Shown here: positions 36,249 to 45,017 of the stretch, piece after piece
Numbering within the stretch: position 1 is the stretch's first letter
Layout: each line of letters opens with the position of its first letter
Source: Campylobacterales bacterium
GTDB lineage: Bacteria > Campylobacterota > Campylobacteria > Campylobacterales > Sulfurimonadaceae
Assembly (NCBI GenBank): GCA_014859655.1
Contig: JACUTT010000004.1
Coordinates: forward strand, 17,841 to 81,840
Length of the DNA stretch: 64,000 bases
Direction of reading: 5' to 3'
Notes under the pieces: generated by a model
The model's database searches: none
What the model saw: the letters and a program-made list of their open reading frames with translations, nothing else
Told to the model about the DNA's origin: nothing
Made by a program: the position numbers and the translations under genes

Positions 36249-36958
36249 GACCTGCTTTTACGATGATAGAGCTCATCTTTGCCCTTGTCATTATGGGGAT
36301 TGTATTTGTCTCCCTCCCCTTGATCTTGATTAACAATGCCAAATCTATCGAGGATAACCTCATCCAGGAGAGCATCTTTTTGACCTCATCAAAAATAACG
36401 CAGATCATGAGCTTTCAATGGGACAACAGCAGCAGTGAAACCGGTACAGGCATGCTCGCCGCATCCGATGTCGTTAATGTCACAGCCGGAGCAGCTGCGC
36501 TCGTCAGAAACGCCACCACCGATTTCAGAGTCGGCCATTTTCAGCAGGATAAGCGCCGAAGGATGACTCCTGTCGGAAATCCCCGCTTCGCTACGCCCGT
36601 CGGACCAGATGTCAATGATGCAGGTATTTTTGATGATGTTGACGACTTCCACGGGCAGACTGATGCTGCCCTCGTACAATCCGCTAGCGCGCTTACCTCG
36701 GGTTCCGGCTACAAAAAAGCCTACCGTACAAACACCACCGTCACTTATGTCGACGACGACGCAGGCGGGACTTTTTTTAACGGCAATACTGTCCAAAACT
36801 TTATCTTCACTACCGCTGCTGCCGGCGGAACGACCAACCTGAAGATGATAGAAGTATCCGTTGATCAGAACAACTCCGGCGACTGGGACACAACCCTGCT
36901 TCTGCGTGCCTATGTCGCCAACATCGGCGAGACCGATTATCACAAGAGGAGATACTAA
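36242..36958 (+). CDS. Type IV pseudopilin (MshD/MshO-like)
   Basis: The 238 residues begin with a short leader and the prepilin cleavage site PA/FTMIELIFALVIMG, with Glu at +5 of the mature protein. A single N-terminal helix (about 6-30) is followed by a globular domain. It is expected to be cut and methylated by a prepilin peptidase encoded elsewhere. It overlaps the large surface gene and is followed by two further pilin-like genes, which indicates a minor pilin set for one pilus or type II-like secretion machine. Confidence 0.85.
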   Translation: MVRPAFTMIELIFALVIMGIVFVSLPLILINNAKSIEDNLIQESIFLTSSKITQIMSFQWDNSSSETGTGMLAASDVVNVTAGAAALVRNATTDFRVGHFQQDKRRRMTPVGNPRFATPVGPDVNDAGIFDDVDDFHGQTDAALVQSASALTSGSGYKKAYRTNTTVTYVDDDAGGTFFNGNTVQNFIFTTAAAGGTTNLKMIEVSVDQNNSGDWDTTLLLRAYVANIGETDYHKRRY

Positions 36959-36961
36959 AAG

Positions 36962-37876
36962 ATGAGAAAAGGGTTTACCTTTATCGAGATGCTCTTCGTT
37001 ATTGTCATCATGGGCATCCTTGCCAAGTTCGGCTCCGAGATCTTCCGCAATGTCTACCTCAACTACAACCAGAGCACGGCCAACAATGAGCTGCAGATCG
37101 ACACCGAGCTTGTCCTGCAGCAGATCGCCAACCGCTTTCAGTATCGGATAAAAGATTCCGTCATTGCCAAAGTTTCAGGAGAAGTTAACTTCAAGAGTAT
37201 TTCATCTGCCGATGCAAACTCTACGGTGTTTGAATGGATAGGCTACGATATTGACGGATGGCTGGGCGATGGCACAAGTACGCTGCCGACCTGGACAGGG
37301 TTCATCGATCTCAACGCGCTTGACACTGGCAATGCAAACCAAAGTACGCTCTTCTCTCCCGGTACAGATACGGGAAGGATCAACACTGTCATAGCGGCAC
37401 TCAGTCCATCGGGTGCTGGCATAGGCAATGCGGTCATCTTCTTCACCGGAGAGAATGCCGACGTCCAGACCGACTATGGGTGGGATGGAGTTAACTTAAC
37501 CACTCAACGCGATGTCGCTGCGCATAGGATAGACGCAGGAACGAATGCAGACCAGTTAGTAGCCCATGCTGCCGGTGCAAACTTCACTGACACCGACATC
37601 TACGAGCAGTATAAACTCGCATGGACAGCCTATGCCTTGGAGATCTCTACGGATGGAAACCTGACCCTCTATTATGACTACCGGCCATGGGAAGGCGGGA
37701 GTTATAACGATCCTGCAAACGCTTCATCGGCACTGCTGATGCAAAACGTAACAACAGCAAAGATACAGGCGGTAGGAGAGATCCTAAACCTGCAGGTGTG
37801 TGTAGGCGGCGAAAAAATAACAAGCCTCAATGGCGATGGAGGATATTCAATATGCAAAGAAAAAGTAATATTTTAA
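36962..37876 (+). CDS. Type IV pseudopilin (MshO/GspJ-like)
   Basis: The 304 residues start MRKG/FTFIEMLFVIVIMG, a canonical short prepilin leader with Glu at +5. The large soluble domain (about 40-304) is Asp/Thr/Asn-rich, with a Cys pair near the C-terminus (LQVCVGG, YSICKE). The length is typical of larger minor pilins such as MshO or GspJ. It lies 3 bases after the preceding pilin and its end overlaps the next by 25 bases. Confidence 0.82.
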   Translation: MRKGFTFIEMLFVIVIMGILAKFGSEIFRNVYLNYNQSTANNELQIDTELVLQQIANRFQYRIKDSVIAKVSGEVNFKSISSADANSTVFEWIGYDIDGWLGDGTSTLPTWTGFIDLNALDTGNANQSTLFSPGTDTGRINTVIAALSPSGAGIGNAVIFFTGENADVQTDYGWDGVNLTTQRDVAAHRIDAGTNADQLVAHAAGANFTDTDIYEQYKLAWTAYALEISTDGNLTLYYDYRPWEGGSYNDPANASSALLMQNVTTAKIQAVGEILNLQVCVGGEKITSLNGDGGYSICKEKVIF

Positions 37877-38334
37877 GCCCCTATGTCCCTTTTAAAAAGG
37901 GTATCGCCATGCTTATTGCTATAGCATTTCTACTGATCACGGCTGTTTTGATGGCCATCATGGTCAACATGACAGCGCAGACAACCAAGCGCACCGCCGA
38001 TATCTATCTGCAAGAGCAGGCCCAATTGTTGGCTAAAAGTGCCACAGAGTTTGTTCTGCTGGCGATCTCTGGGCACAACAGAGACGTAAACAGCTGTCTG
38101 ACCAAGATCAACATCGTCAGTCCTACCGGCAACTTTGACATCAATACGACTATCCGCTATATCGGTCTTTCAAGCCTTGGCGGAAGCTGTTCTGGAGCGA
38201 ACTCGCTGATCGACTCCATATCCACTCCCGAGTCCAACGGGACTATTCTTATCGACACCTACGTCACGACCACTGCACTTGCCCGTGTTACCGAACCCGT
38301 GCGTTTCCACCGCCGCACTATGCAGAAGCCTTAA
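37852..38334 (+). CDS. PilX/MshP-like minor pilin
   Basis: The ATG at 37852 is preceded by GGAGG and lies within the end of the previous gene. The 160 residues carry FKKG/IAMLIAIAFLLITAVLM, a longer leader and a hydrophobic helix like PilX, MshP and GspK. The usual Glu at +5 is replaced by Ile, as in GspK-type tip pilins. A Cys pair lies in the C-terminal part. It is the last gene of the cluster, and the position-equivalent gene in the MSHA locus is mshP. Confidence 0.7.
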   Translation: MQRKSNILSPYVPFKKGIAMLIAIAFLLITAVLMAIMVNMTAQTTKRTADIYLQEQAQLLAKSATEFVLLAISGHNRDVNSCLTKINIVSPTGNFDINTTIRYIGLSSLGGSCSGANSLIDSISTPESNGTILIDTYVTTTALARVTEPVRFHRRTMQKP

Positions 38335-38402
38335 ACAGGCTTTTGCGCTTTAATAATCTTTAGCCAAAAAAACCCCATAACTATTCTTAAGAATCCACAC
38401 GT

Positions 38403-38408
38403 TATAAT
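38403..38408 (+). promoter_or_regulatory. -10 box for hpf
   Basis: CGTTATAATC places TATAAT 27 bases before the hpf ATG, with a T-rich stretch upstream. The AAGGAAAG ribosome site lies between. Confidence 0.6.
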
Positions 38409-38435
38409 CAAAGCACTCCACAACAAGGAAAGATT

Positions 38436-38975
38436 ATGAATATTAGTATGGTCGGACGTCACGTAGAACTTACCGATGCGATAAAACAGCATATTGAGGC
38501 TTGCGTTGACACATTTACCAAGTTTAATCTCGACATTATCTCTGTGCGTGCTATAGCATCTGCCGAAGAAAAAAAGGGCAAAAAGGGGATCACCTTTGAA
38601 TTTACTTTAAACCTTCCAAACAAGAACACCATCGTCATCAAACAGCGAGACGATGATCTCTACGCGGCCATAGACATTGCGGGCGGGCGTGCCCAAAAAG
38701 CACTGCGCCGACACCATGAACGTATGTTCGATCACAAAAAAGCAGGTATCAACGACGCCAAGGCGGCTTCACTCGATATCAATCTCAGTGATGAGAAAGA
38801 GGCCCTTGAAGACGAGATCGTTCCGCATCAGCTCGATCTCTACAAGCCTCAAGAGGTCCAGGATGTTCTCGAGAGCCTCAAAGAAAACGGCAAGCAGTTC
38901 GAGATCTTCAATGACATCGACGGAAAGACCCGCGTTCTCTACAAGCGCAACGACGGACGCTTCGGACTCTACTAA
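38436..38975 (+). CDS. hpf: Long-form ribosome hibernation promoting factor
   Basis: The 179 residues contain the N-terminal YfiA/HPF fold (MNISMVGRHVELTDAIKQHI through about residue 100) and a C-terminal dimerisation domain (about 125-179, with ENGKQFEIFND and VLYKRNDGRFGLY). The long form makes 100S ribosome dimers in stationary phase on its own. It is a single gene with its own promoter, ending at a terminator that overlaps the recG stop. Confidence 0.95.
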   Translation: MNISMVGRHVELTDAIKQHIEACVDTFTKFNLDIISVRAIASAEEKKGKKGITFEFTLNLPNKNTIVIKQRDDDLYAAIDIAGGRAQKALRRHHERMFDHKKAGINDAKAASLDINLSDEKEALEDEIVPHQLDLYKPQEVQDVLESLKENGKQFEIFNDIDGKTRVLYKRNDGRFGLY

Positions 38976-38985
38976 TTAAATTTGC

Positions 38986-39003
38986 GATGCCCTTATGGGC
39001 ATT
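38986..39003. terminator. Hairpin between convergent hpf and recG
   Basis: GATGCCC pairs with GGGCATT (one G-T pair) around TTAT. It includes the recG stop region. The flanks are A/T-rich only on the hpf side. Confidence 0.55.
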
Positions 39004-40816
39004 GTACGCTTTGCGCTTTTATATACTTCTGCACCTGTAAAATTATTTCTTCGTCATCGGCCATATCCACATACCGAAAATTCACTCCGCTCTGCTCCGC
39101 CCCGCTTAGCAGATCACCGCTTTTTCTATAGCGAAGGTCAAGTTTTGCGATCTCAAACCCGCTCATCGTCTTTGAAAAGGCCGATAGACGTTTGGACTCT
39201 TGCAGATTGGTGTAGAGATAGCAGTAGCCCTTCAGTCCCGTCCGGCTGACGCGTCCGCGAAGCTGGTGCAGGCTGGAAAGCCCCAGTCTCTCCGCCCCGA
39301 CGATCACAACGGTGCTCAGGCGCGGAAGCGATATTCCCACCTCGACAACCGTCGTGGCCAAAAGAACGCTCCCTTTCTCTCTAAAATCGTACAAGACCTG
39401 CTCTTTTTGCTTATCCTTACCGTGGGTCACATAGACATTCTCAAAACGGCTCTCCCAAAAACCGCGCGCCTCTTCGATGCTCTGGTAGAGTATCGCTTCG
39501 CTCTTTTCGACAAGCGGATAAACGATCAGTATCTGATGCTCCAGGGCAATCTCGCTTTTGATATGTTCCAAAAGGCGGGCAAAATCGCTCTTTCGGATAA
39601 GGGAAGTGTCTATATCTTTCTCAAAAGGGGTCTGCGTGATCAAGGAGACATCGATCAGCGAACTGTCTATCATCGCCTGAGTCCGAGGGATGGGCGTGGC
39701 TGAAAACTGGAAAAAATGGGGACGCTTTTCCGATCTCTCCATCAGCTTGGAGAGGCGGTTGCGCTGGGCCGTTCCGAAGCGGTGTTGCTCATCGATCATC
39801 ACCACCGCCGCATCGCTCAGCTCTCTAAACAGCAGGGCGTGCGTACCGATGATGAAGTCATAGTCCGCAAGAGACTCTTTTTTGGAGCGGTTGGTCACGA
39901 GGGCTATTTTCATGGATGCGGGCAAAAACTTCTGTGCCTCTTCGAAGAGCTGATTGGCAAGCACGGTTGTTGGTGCCATAAGCACGGCACCTTGCTCTCT
40001 TGCCATGTAGGCGCAGGCCAGGATGACCATCGTCTTTCCCGCACCAACATCGCCGACGACCATCCGTTTTGCCGCTATAGCGCCGCTCAGGTCTTTTTGT
40101 ATCTTCTTTATCGTGCGCAGCTGATCTTGCGTAAGCTCAAAAGGAAGGGTCTGCGTCCAGGGCTCATACTCGGATGAAAATGAGTTCAAAGCCGGGTAGG
40201 ACTCTTTTTTGCCCGACAAGAGCTGCAAGTGGTTGTAGAGTTCGGCAAACTTCAAGGCGTAGAGGCTCGGCAAAAAGGCTTCGCTCTCGGCCTTGGGCGG
40301 CATTTGCGCGGGAAAATGCAGCGCTCGCAAGGCTTGTGCAATCTCCTCGCTCAAGCCCTCCTGCATCAGCCTCTCAATCGTGAGGTATTTTAAAACCAGT
40401 GCGCTCATCACATCCGCCCGCAGTACACTCTTATAACTCGCGGCTATCCCGCCGGCATCTTTGACGATACGCGGCTGTACCAGCTGCAGCTGAGAGAAGT
40501 TTAGCTCAAGCTTGCCAAAGAGAAAGAGTCTCTGCCCCACACCAAACTGGTGGCGGTGGTAGCTTTTGGGCTGGAAGATCACCGCGTCGATGCATTGGGC
40601 AAGATTGTAGGCATAAAGGGTCATTTTGATCGACTTGCCGGTATGGACAAAGCTTTTTATCTCGGCGTCAATGAGCTGCAGGTTTCCTATGGCAGGCATG
40701 GTGTAGAGGTTTCTGTCTTCATAATGCGAGGGCACGAGCAGGGCCAGTTCGATGGCGTTGCGTATTCCCAGCTTGGCAAAAGCGGGGCGATCTTTCGCGT
40801 CGAGCACAGGAGGCAT
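38993..40816 (-). CDS. recG: ATP-dependent DNA helicase RecG
   Basis: The 607 residues contain an N-terminal wedge/OB region (about 10-160), the helicase core with Walker A VVGDVGAGKT, the motif II segment VVMIDEQHRFG and motif VI LHQLRGRVSRTG, and the C-terminal TRG hairpin region. It remodels stalled forks and Holliday junctions. It is shorter than the E. coli protein mainly at the N-terminus, as usual in this phylum. It starts 5 bases after the M16 gene stop and shows no ribosome site of its own, suggesting re-initiation. Confidence 0.94.
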   Translation of the reverse strand: MPPVLDAKDRPAFAKLGIRNAIELALLVPSHYEDRNLYTMPAIGNLQLIDAEIKSFVHTGKSIKMTLYAYNLAQCIDAVIFQPKSYHRHQFGVGQRLFLFGKLELNFSQLQLVQPRIVKDAGGIAASYKSVLRADVMSALVLKYLTIERLMQEGLSEEIAQALRALHFPAQMPPKAESEAFLPSLYALKFAELYNHLQLLSGKKESYPALNSFSSEYEPWTQTLPFELTQDQLRTIKKIQKDLSGAIAAKRMVVGDVGAGKTMVILACAYMAREQGAVLMAPTTVLANQLFEEAQKFLPASMKIALVTNRSKKESLADYDFIIGTHALLFRELSDAAVVMIDEQHRFGTAQRNRLSKLMERSEKRPHFFQFSATPIPRTQAMIDSSLIDVSLITQTPFEKDIDTSLIRKSDFARLLEHIKSEIALEHQILIVYPLVEKSEAILYQSIEEARGFWESRFENVYVTHGKDKQKEQVLYDFREKGSVLLATTVVEVGISLPRLSTVVIVGAERLGLSSLHQLRGRVSRTGLKGYCYLYTNLQESKRLSAFSKTMSGFEIAKLDLRYRKSGDLLSGAEQSGVNFRYVDMADDEEIILQVQKYIKAQSVQCP

Positions 40817-40820
40817 AGAA

Positions 40821-42104
40821 CTACTGGGTGACTATCGCGTAGGAGAGGTTTAGTATCTCTTTGTGTTTTGTAATGAAGCGGTTAAGATCGTCCAGTTCAA
40901 GCACTTCTATCTTGTCAAGTTCACGCTGGGCATTGTCCAGAGGTGCGCCGTTATAGTAGTCCATAAAGGTGCGTGAGAGGCGCTGGGAAAGGGTCTCGAC
41001 ACGAAGCGGCTCGCTTCCTAGAAGGAACTTCTTCGCCTGGTCTAGCTCATCCTGGCTCACCCCTTTGTCCACAAACTCTTTTATCACTTCGTTGACGCTT
41101 TTGCGCGCCTCGTCCTGTGACTCGAGCTTGGTCTGAAGATAGCCGGAAAAGAAGGCATGCGAACGGTTCACATGCACACGGGCGTAGGCGGAGTAGGCCA
41201 GCCCTTTTTTCACACGGATCTCCTCCATAAGACGGCTTCCAAACCCGCTTGAGCCCAGGATAAAGATCGCCACGCGCGCCTTATAATACTCTTCGTCGCC
41301 CGTCTTCATGTTGAAAGGACTGCCAAAATAGACATAAGCCTGCTCCGTTTTTTTGCGTATAATCTCCTCTTCTACCTTCGGGTTGACGCTGAAATAGGGA
41401 AGCACAGCCTCTTTTCCTTTTTCAAGGCCAGAAAGCAGTGCTGTGATGCTTGTATTGGCTTCGTCCCTGCTCACATCTCCGCCGATAACACAGATTGCGC
41501 GGCTAGAAACAATGGACTCTTTAGCAAAGGCCTCGATCTCTTCGAGCGAAATGGCCGTGACACTTTCGGCTGTTCCGATAGGGCTCTGCGCCAAAACAGT
41601 GTTCTTGAAAAGCAGGCCTTTAAGCGCTCTCTCCGCCACATAATCGAAGTCGGTGCTCTTTCGCTGGATCTCGCCAAGCGTGACTGTTTTTACCTGATCG
41701 AGGGCGTCCTGGGTAAGGTTCGGGTCATTAAGCAGCGAGATCAGCGCCTCAAGTGCCTGGGGGAAGTGCTCCTTCAAACAGGAGAGCTCAAAGACAAAGG
41801 TCTCCCCGCCTGCATGCGCAGAGATATGGATCGCCTTGGCTTCAAGCTGCTCGGCAAAGGCGGTGCTTCCGAGAGTCTTTGTCCCCTCGCCGTACATCTT
41901 TGCCACGGCGCGCGCGAGGCCTGCATGTTTGACATTGGAGACAGAGCCTCCGTTTTGAAACACCACCTGCATCGATACGATCGGCAGGCGCTTATCCTCT
42001 TCGAAGATCACCGGCACGCTAATGCCCTGAACATCAATCTTTAATATTTCGTTTCCCATTATAACCTCGCTCATTAAAATCATTGCAAACAACAGTCGTT
42101 TCAC
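40821..42104 (-). CDS. M16-family peptidase-like protein lacking the zinc site
   Basis: Translation starts at a GTG (42104) that overlaps the mqnC stop by one base, with GGAG ahead. The 427 residues have a signal peptide, the two M16 half-domains and a family C-terminal half (GFGSRLMEEIRVKKGLAYSAY). At the place of the HxxEH zinc motif it has GLARAVAKMYGEGT, so both His and the Glu are replaced (Arg65, Ala68, Lys69). It should therefore be non-catalytic, like the inactive beta subunits of M16 pairs. A catalytic partner is not in the window. It probably acts in the periplasm. Confidence 0.85.
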   Translation of the reverse strand: MKRLLFAMILMSEVIMGNEILKIDVQGISVPVIFEEDKRLPIVSMQVVFQNGGSVSNVKHAGLARAVAKMYGEGTKTLGSTAFAEQLEAKAIHISAHAGGETFVFELSCLKEHFPQALEALISLLNDPNLTQDALDQVKTVTLGEIQRKSTDFDYVAERALKGLLFKNTVLAQSPIGTAESVTAISLEEIEAFAKESIVSSRAICVIGGDVSRDEANTSITALLSGLEKGKEAVLPYFSVNPKVEEEIIRKKTEQAYVYFGSPFNMKTGDEEYYKARVAIFILGSSGFGSRLMEEIRVKKGLAYSAYARVHVNRSHAFFSGYLQTKLESQDEARKSVNEVIKEFVDKGVSQDELDQAKKFLLGSEPLRVETLSQRLSRTFMDYYNGAPLDNAQRELDKIEVLELDDLNRFITKHKEILNLSYAIVTQ

Positions 42105-43150
42105 TAAAAAATCTCCAAGGTATCGTATGCTGTATTTCTCACCGCCGCGGTCTCGCCGATGTCGTTGATAAGATGTATCATCTCGTCTTTTGCCATTGTG
42201 AAACCCGCGCCCGCACTGCGTACCACGTTCTCTTCCATCATCGTAGAGCCCAGGTCGTTTGCGCCGAACTTCAATGCCATCTGCCCGATATAAGGCCCCT
42301 GTGTTACCCAGGAACTCTGGATATTGGGGACATTGTCAAGAAAAAGACGAGAGACTGCAAGCAGACGGAGATAGCGGTTTGACGAGGGTTTGTCCATCGT
42401 GCCCATCTCTTCTAGCAGCTGCGTGTTCTGTCCCTGAAACGACCACATGATGAAGGCGCGAAACCCGCCCGTCTCGTCTTGAAGCTGGCGCACCAGGTTC
42501 CAGTGCTCAACGATCTCCTCGTCCGTCTCGACGGTTCCGAACATCATCGTAGCCGTTGACTTTATCCCCAGCTGATGCGCCTGTCTATGCACATCTATCC
42601 AGACCGAAGAGTCATGTTTTTTCGGCGCGATGATGTCGCGCACCCTGTCGCTGAGTATCTCGGCACCTGCGCCGGGAATAGAGGAGAGTCCTTTGGCTTT
42701 TAGGCGTTCCAAAACCTCTTTGAGGCTTATCTTCGAGACCTTGGCAATGTAGTCAAGCTCGATAGCGGAGAAGGCGTGGATGGTGATCTGCGGGTATTTT
42801 TCATGGATATGGCCGACAAGCTCTTCGTAAAAATCGATCTTGAGCTTGGGATGCACTCCGCCTTGAAAAAGGATCTGTGTCCCGCCTATAGCAACCAGTT
42901 CGTCGATCTTCTGATCGATCTCCTCATGGCTCAATATATAGGCATCGTCATCTTTGGCATGGCGGTAGAAGGCGCAAAACTTGCAGTCCACCCAGCAGAC
43001 ATTGGTGTAGTTGATGTTTCTGTCGATGATGAAGGTGGTGATGCCCTTGGGGTGGAGCTCTTTTTTTCTGGCCGAGGCCATCTTACCGAGCTCTTTGAGG
43101 TCCGCTTCGCGGATGAGTTTTAGGGCTTCTTCGGATGTCATTCTTTTCAT
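42104..43150 (-). CDS. mqnC: Cyclic dehypoxanthinyl futalosine synthase
   Basis: The 348-residue radical SAM enzyme has the [4Fe-4S] motif CWVDCKFC (Cys52, Cys56, Cys59), and QILFQGGVHP and GAGAEILSD as in MqnC. It cyclises dehypoxanthinyl futalosine in the futalosine route to menaquinone, the route used by Campylobacterota in place of the MenFD pathway. The paralogue MqnE is the alternative, but the sequence around the cluster and its length favour MqnC. AGAGG lies ahead of the start. Confidence 0.88.
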   Translation of the reverse strand: MKRMTSEEALKLIREADLKELGKMASARKKELHPKGITTFIIDRNINYTNVCWVDCKFCAFYRHAKDDDAYILSHEEIDQKIDELVAIGGTQILFQGGVHPKLKIDFYEELVGHIHEKYPQITIHAFSAIELDYIAKVSKISLKEVLERLKAKGLSSIPGAGAEILSDRVRDIIAPKKHDSSVWIDVHRQAHQLGIKSTATMMFGTVETDEEIVEHWNLVRQLQDETGGFRAFIMWSFQGQNTQLLEEMGTMDKPSSNRYLRLLAVSRLFLDNVPNIQSSWVTQGPYIGQMALKFGANDLGSTMMEENVVRSAGAGFTMAKDEMIHLINDIGETAAVRNTAYDTLEIF

Positions 43151-43278
43151 AGTTTACCTCTTTAAATACCATTGTCAACGCGTGCCGGGTCTATGAGCCT
43201 GTCGGATGGATACTTCGTTTCAATCAGATCAAGCTGACAGACTCCTGGAAAGAGGAGTTGCCAAGCAGGAGACATGGT

Positions 43279-43677
43279 CTACTTTGTATTGGCGATCGCG
43301 TCGAGCACACCGTTGATGAACTTGGGGGACTGCTCTGTTCCAAAGGCCTTTGTAATCTCTATCGCTTCGTTGATGATTACCGCAGAGTCAAGCTCGCCAA
43401 AAAGTATCTCATACCCACCCAGACGAAGCGTAGCACGCTCAATCGAGCCTAAACGGTCGAATTCCCAATCTTTAAGACTGGCGATGATCTTCTCGTCGAT
43501 CTCGTCAAGATGCTCGATGACGCCTTTGAAAAGGTCCATCGCAAAGTCGCGTTGTTTGTTGCGGATCTTCTTCTCTTCGAGTATCTCATCGGAGTGCTCA
43601 GCTATGTTTTTATTGCCCAGGTCATAAGCGTAGAGAAGACTGACTACGGCCATTCTTGCGTGGTGTCGTGTCGCCAT
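43279..43677 (-). CDS. nusB: Transcription antitermination factor NusB
   Basis: The 132 residues form the all-helical NusB fold: ATRHHARMAVVSLLYAYDL at the start, RATLRLGGYEILF in the middle, and AVIINEAIEITKAFG and SPKFINGVLDAI at the end. With NusE it binds boxA of ribosomal RNA leaders and prevents early termination. Its start overlaps the ribH stop by one base, and ribH-nusB is a common pairing. Confidence 0.95.
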   Translation of the reverse strand: MATRHHARMAVVSLLYAYDLGNKNIAEHSDEILEEKKIRNKQRDFAMDLFKGVIEHLDEIDEKIIASLKDWEFDRLGSIERATLRLGGYEILFGELDSAVIINEAIEITKAFGTEQSPKFINGVLDAIANTK

Positions 43678-44147
43678 TATGCTTGGATCTCACGGTAAAG
43701 GTTTATCATCTCGATCAGTGTGACCATCGCTTCTGCACCTTTGTTTCCGGCCTTGCTTCCTGCACGCTCTATCGCCTGCTCTATCGTGTCTACCGTCAAC
43801 AATCCGAAGGCTACGGGCTTGTTAAACTTAAGTGCCATCGTTGCGATGCCCTTGGTGGCTTCGGCAGAGATGTAGTCAAAATGCGGAGTAGCCCCGCGGA
43901 TAACAGCGCCCAAACAGCAAACCGCCTCGTACTTTCCGCTCGCCAAAACGCGCTCAAGCGCCAAAGGCAGCTCGAATGCGCCCGGTACAAGGATAAGCTC
44001 CAAGTCCTCTTCGTTTCCGCCATGGCGGAGGTAGGCATCTTTTGCGCCTTCGACCAGACGGTCGGTGATGATATGGTTAAAACGTGAGTTGATGATCGCT
44101 ACCTTTTTGCCGGGTACGACCTGAAGTTTTCCTTCTACAATTTTCAT
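43677..44147 (-). CDS. ribH: 6,7-dimethyl-8-ribityllumazine synthase
   Basis: The 156 residues contain the lumazine synthase signatures: [44 protein letters not shown] (with the catalytic His) and [19 protein letters not shown]. It makes the penultimate riboflavin intermediate and assembles into pentamers or capsids. It is followed directly by nusB and preceded by kdsA 39 bases upstream. No FMN riboswitch is visible ahead of it. Confidence 0.96.
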   Translation of the reverse strand: MKIVEGKLQVVPGKKVAIINSRFNHIITDRLVEGAKDAYLRHGGNEEDLELILVPGAFELPLALERVLASGKYEAVCCLGAVIRGATPHFDYISAEATKGIATMALKFNKPVAFGLLTVDTIEQAIERAGSKAGNKGAEAMVTLIEMINLYREIQA

Positions 44148-44186
44148 AAATTGTCCTCTGTGAAATTTAAATTATCTGTTTAAAAA

Positions 44187-44987
44187 TTATATCGAAGATA
44201 CCTCTTGTATCTTCTGAAGCGTGGCGACCAGCTTTTCAAGATCGTCCAGTTTGACCATATTCGGCCCGTCAGAGAGCGCTATAGCAGGATCGAAGTGGGT
44301 CTCGAAAAAGTAACCGTCCACGCCCACCGCAGCCGCGGCTTTTGCGAGGTAGGGCACCATAGAGGAGTCCCCGCCCGTCTTGCCGCCCGCGGAACCCGGC
44401 ATCTGCACGCTGTGCGTTGCATCAAAGATCACCGGCGCGAACTTTTTCATGATGACCAGAGAGCGCATGTCGACCACAAGATTGCCATAGCCGAACGTCG
44501 ATCCACGCTCGCAGAGATAGACGCCGTGCTTGAGCGAGTTCTCATAGCTCGCCTCTTTGCAGCCGCGAGTATTGAGCACTTTGAGTACCGGATAGAGCAT
44601 ATCTGAAGGCGAAAGAAACTGCCCTTTTTTGATGTTGACGATGCACCCTGTCTTTGCCGCGGCGACGAGCAGGTCCGTCTGGCGGCACAAAAAGGCCGGG
44701 ATCTGAAGGACATCGACGACTTTTGAGACCGCCTCGACCTGAGAACTCTCGTGGACATCGGTGACAATCTTGAAGCCGAAGACGTCTTTGACCTTTTGCA
44801 AGATACGCATCCCCTCTTCGAGTCCGGGGCCTCTGTAGCTCTCCAAAGAGGTGCGGTTCGCCTTGTCAAAGCTCGCCTTAAAATAAAAATCGATCTGCGG
44901 ATTTTCGTGGTAAGGACGAAGCGCCTCCGCTATCTTAAAAACATTCTCTTCACTCTCAATAACACAGGGGCCTGCAAAAAGTACCAT
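44187..44987 (-). CDS. kdsA: 3-deoxy-8-phosphooctulonate synthase (KDO-8-P synthase)
   Basis: The 266 residues begin [13 protein letters not shown] and contain [31 protein letters not shown] and [11 protein letters not shown], all KdsA signatures. It condenses arabinose 5-phosphate and PEP for the KDO part of LPS. An AAAAGGATAAAA ribosome site precedes the ATG. The position upstream of ribH and nusB is typical of this phylum. It contains one GCTATAGC octamer. Confidence 0.96.
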   Translation of the reverse strand: MVLFAGPCVIESEENVFKIAEALRPYHENPQIDFYFKASFDKANRTSLESYRGPGLEEGMRILQKVKDVFGFKIVTDVHESSQVEAVSKVVDVLQIPAFLCRQTDLLVAAAKTGCIVNIKKGQFLSPSDMLYPVLKVLNTRGCKEASYENSLKHGVYLCERGSTFGYGNLVVDMRSLVIMKKFAPVIFDATHSVQMPGSAGGKTGGDSSMVPYLAKAAAAVGVDGYFFETHFDPAIALSDGPNMVKLDDLEKLVATLQKIQEVSSI

Positions 44988-45017
44988 TTTTTATCCTTTT
45001 AATAACGAGATTATAGC

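Noticed and set aside
43151-43278. Riboswitch or small gene between mqnC and nusB
   Set aside because: Only a 6-bp hairpin is seen, with no conserved riboswitch pattern and no ORF with a ribosome site.
44148-44186. FMN riboswitch ahead of ribH
   Set aside because: The gap is 39 bases, too short for the RFN element, and the conserved blocks are absent.
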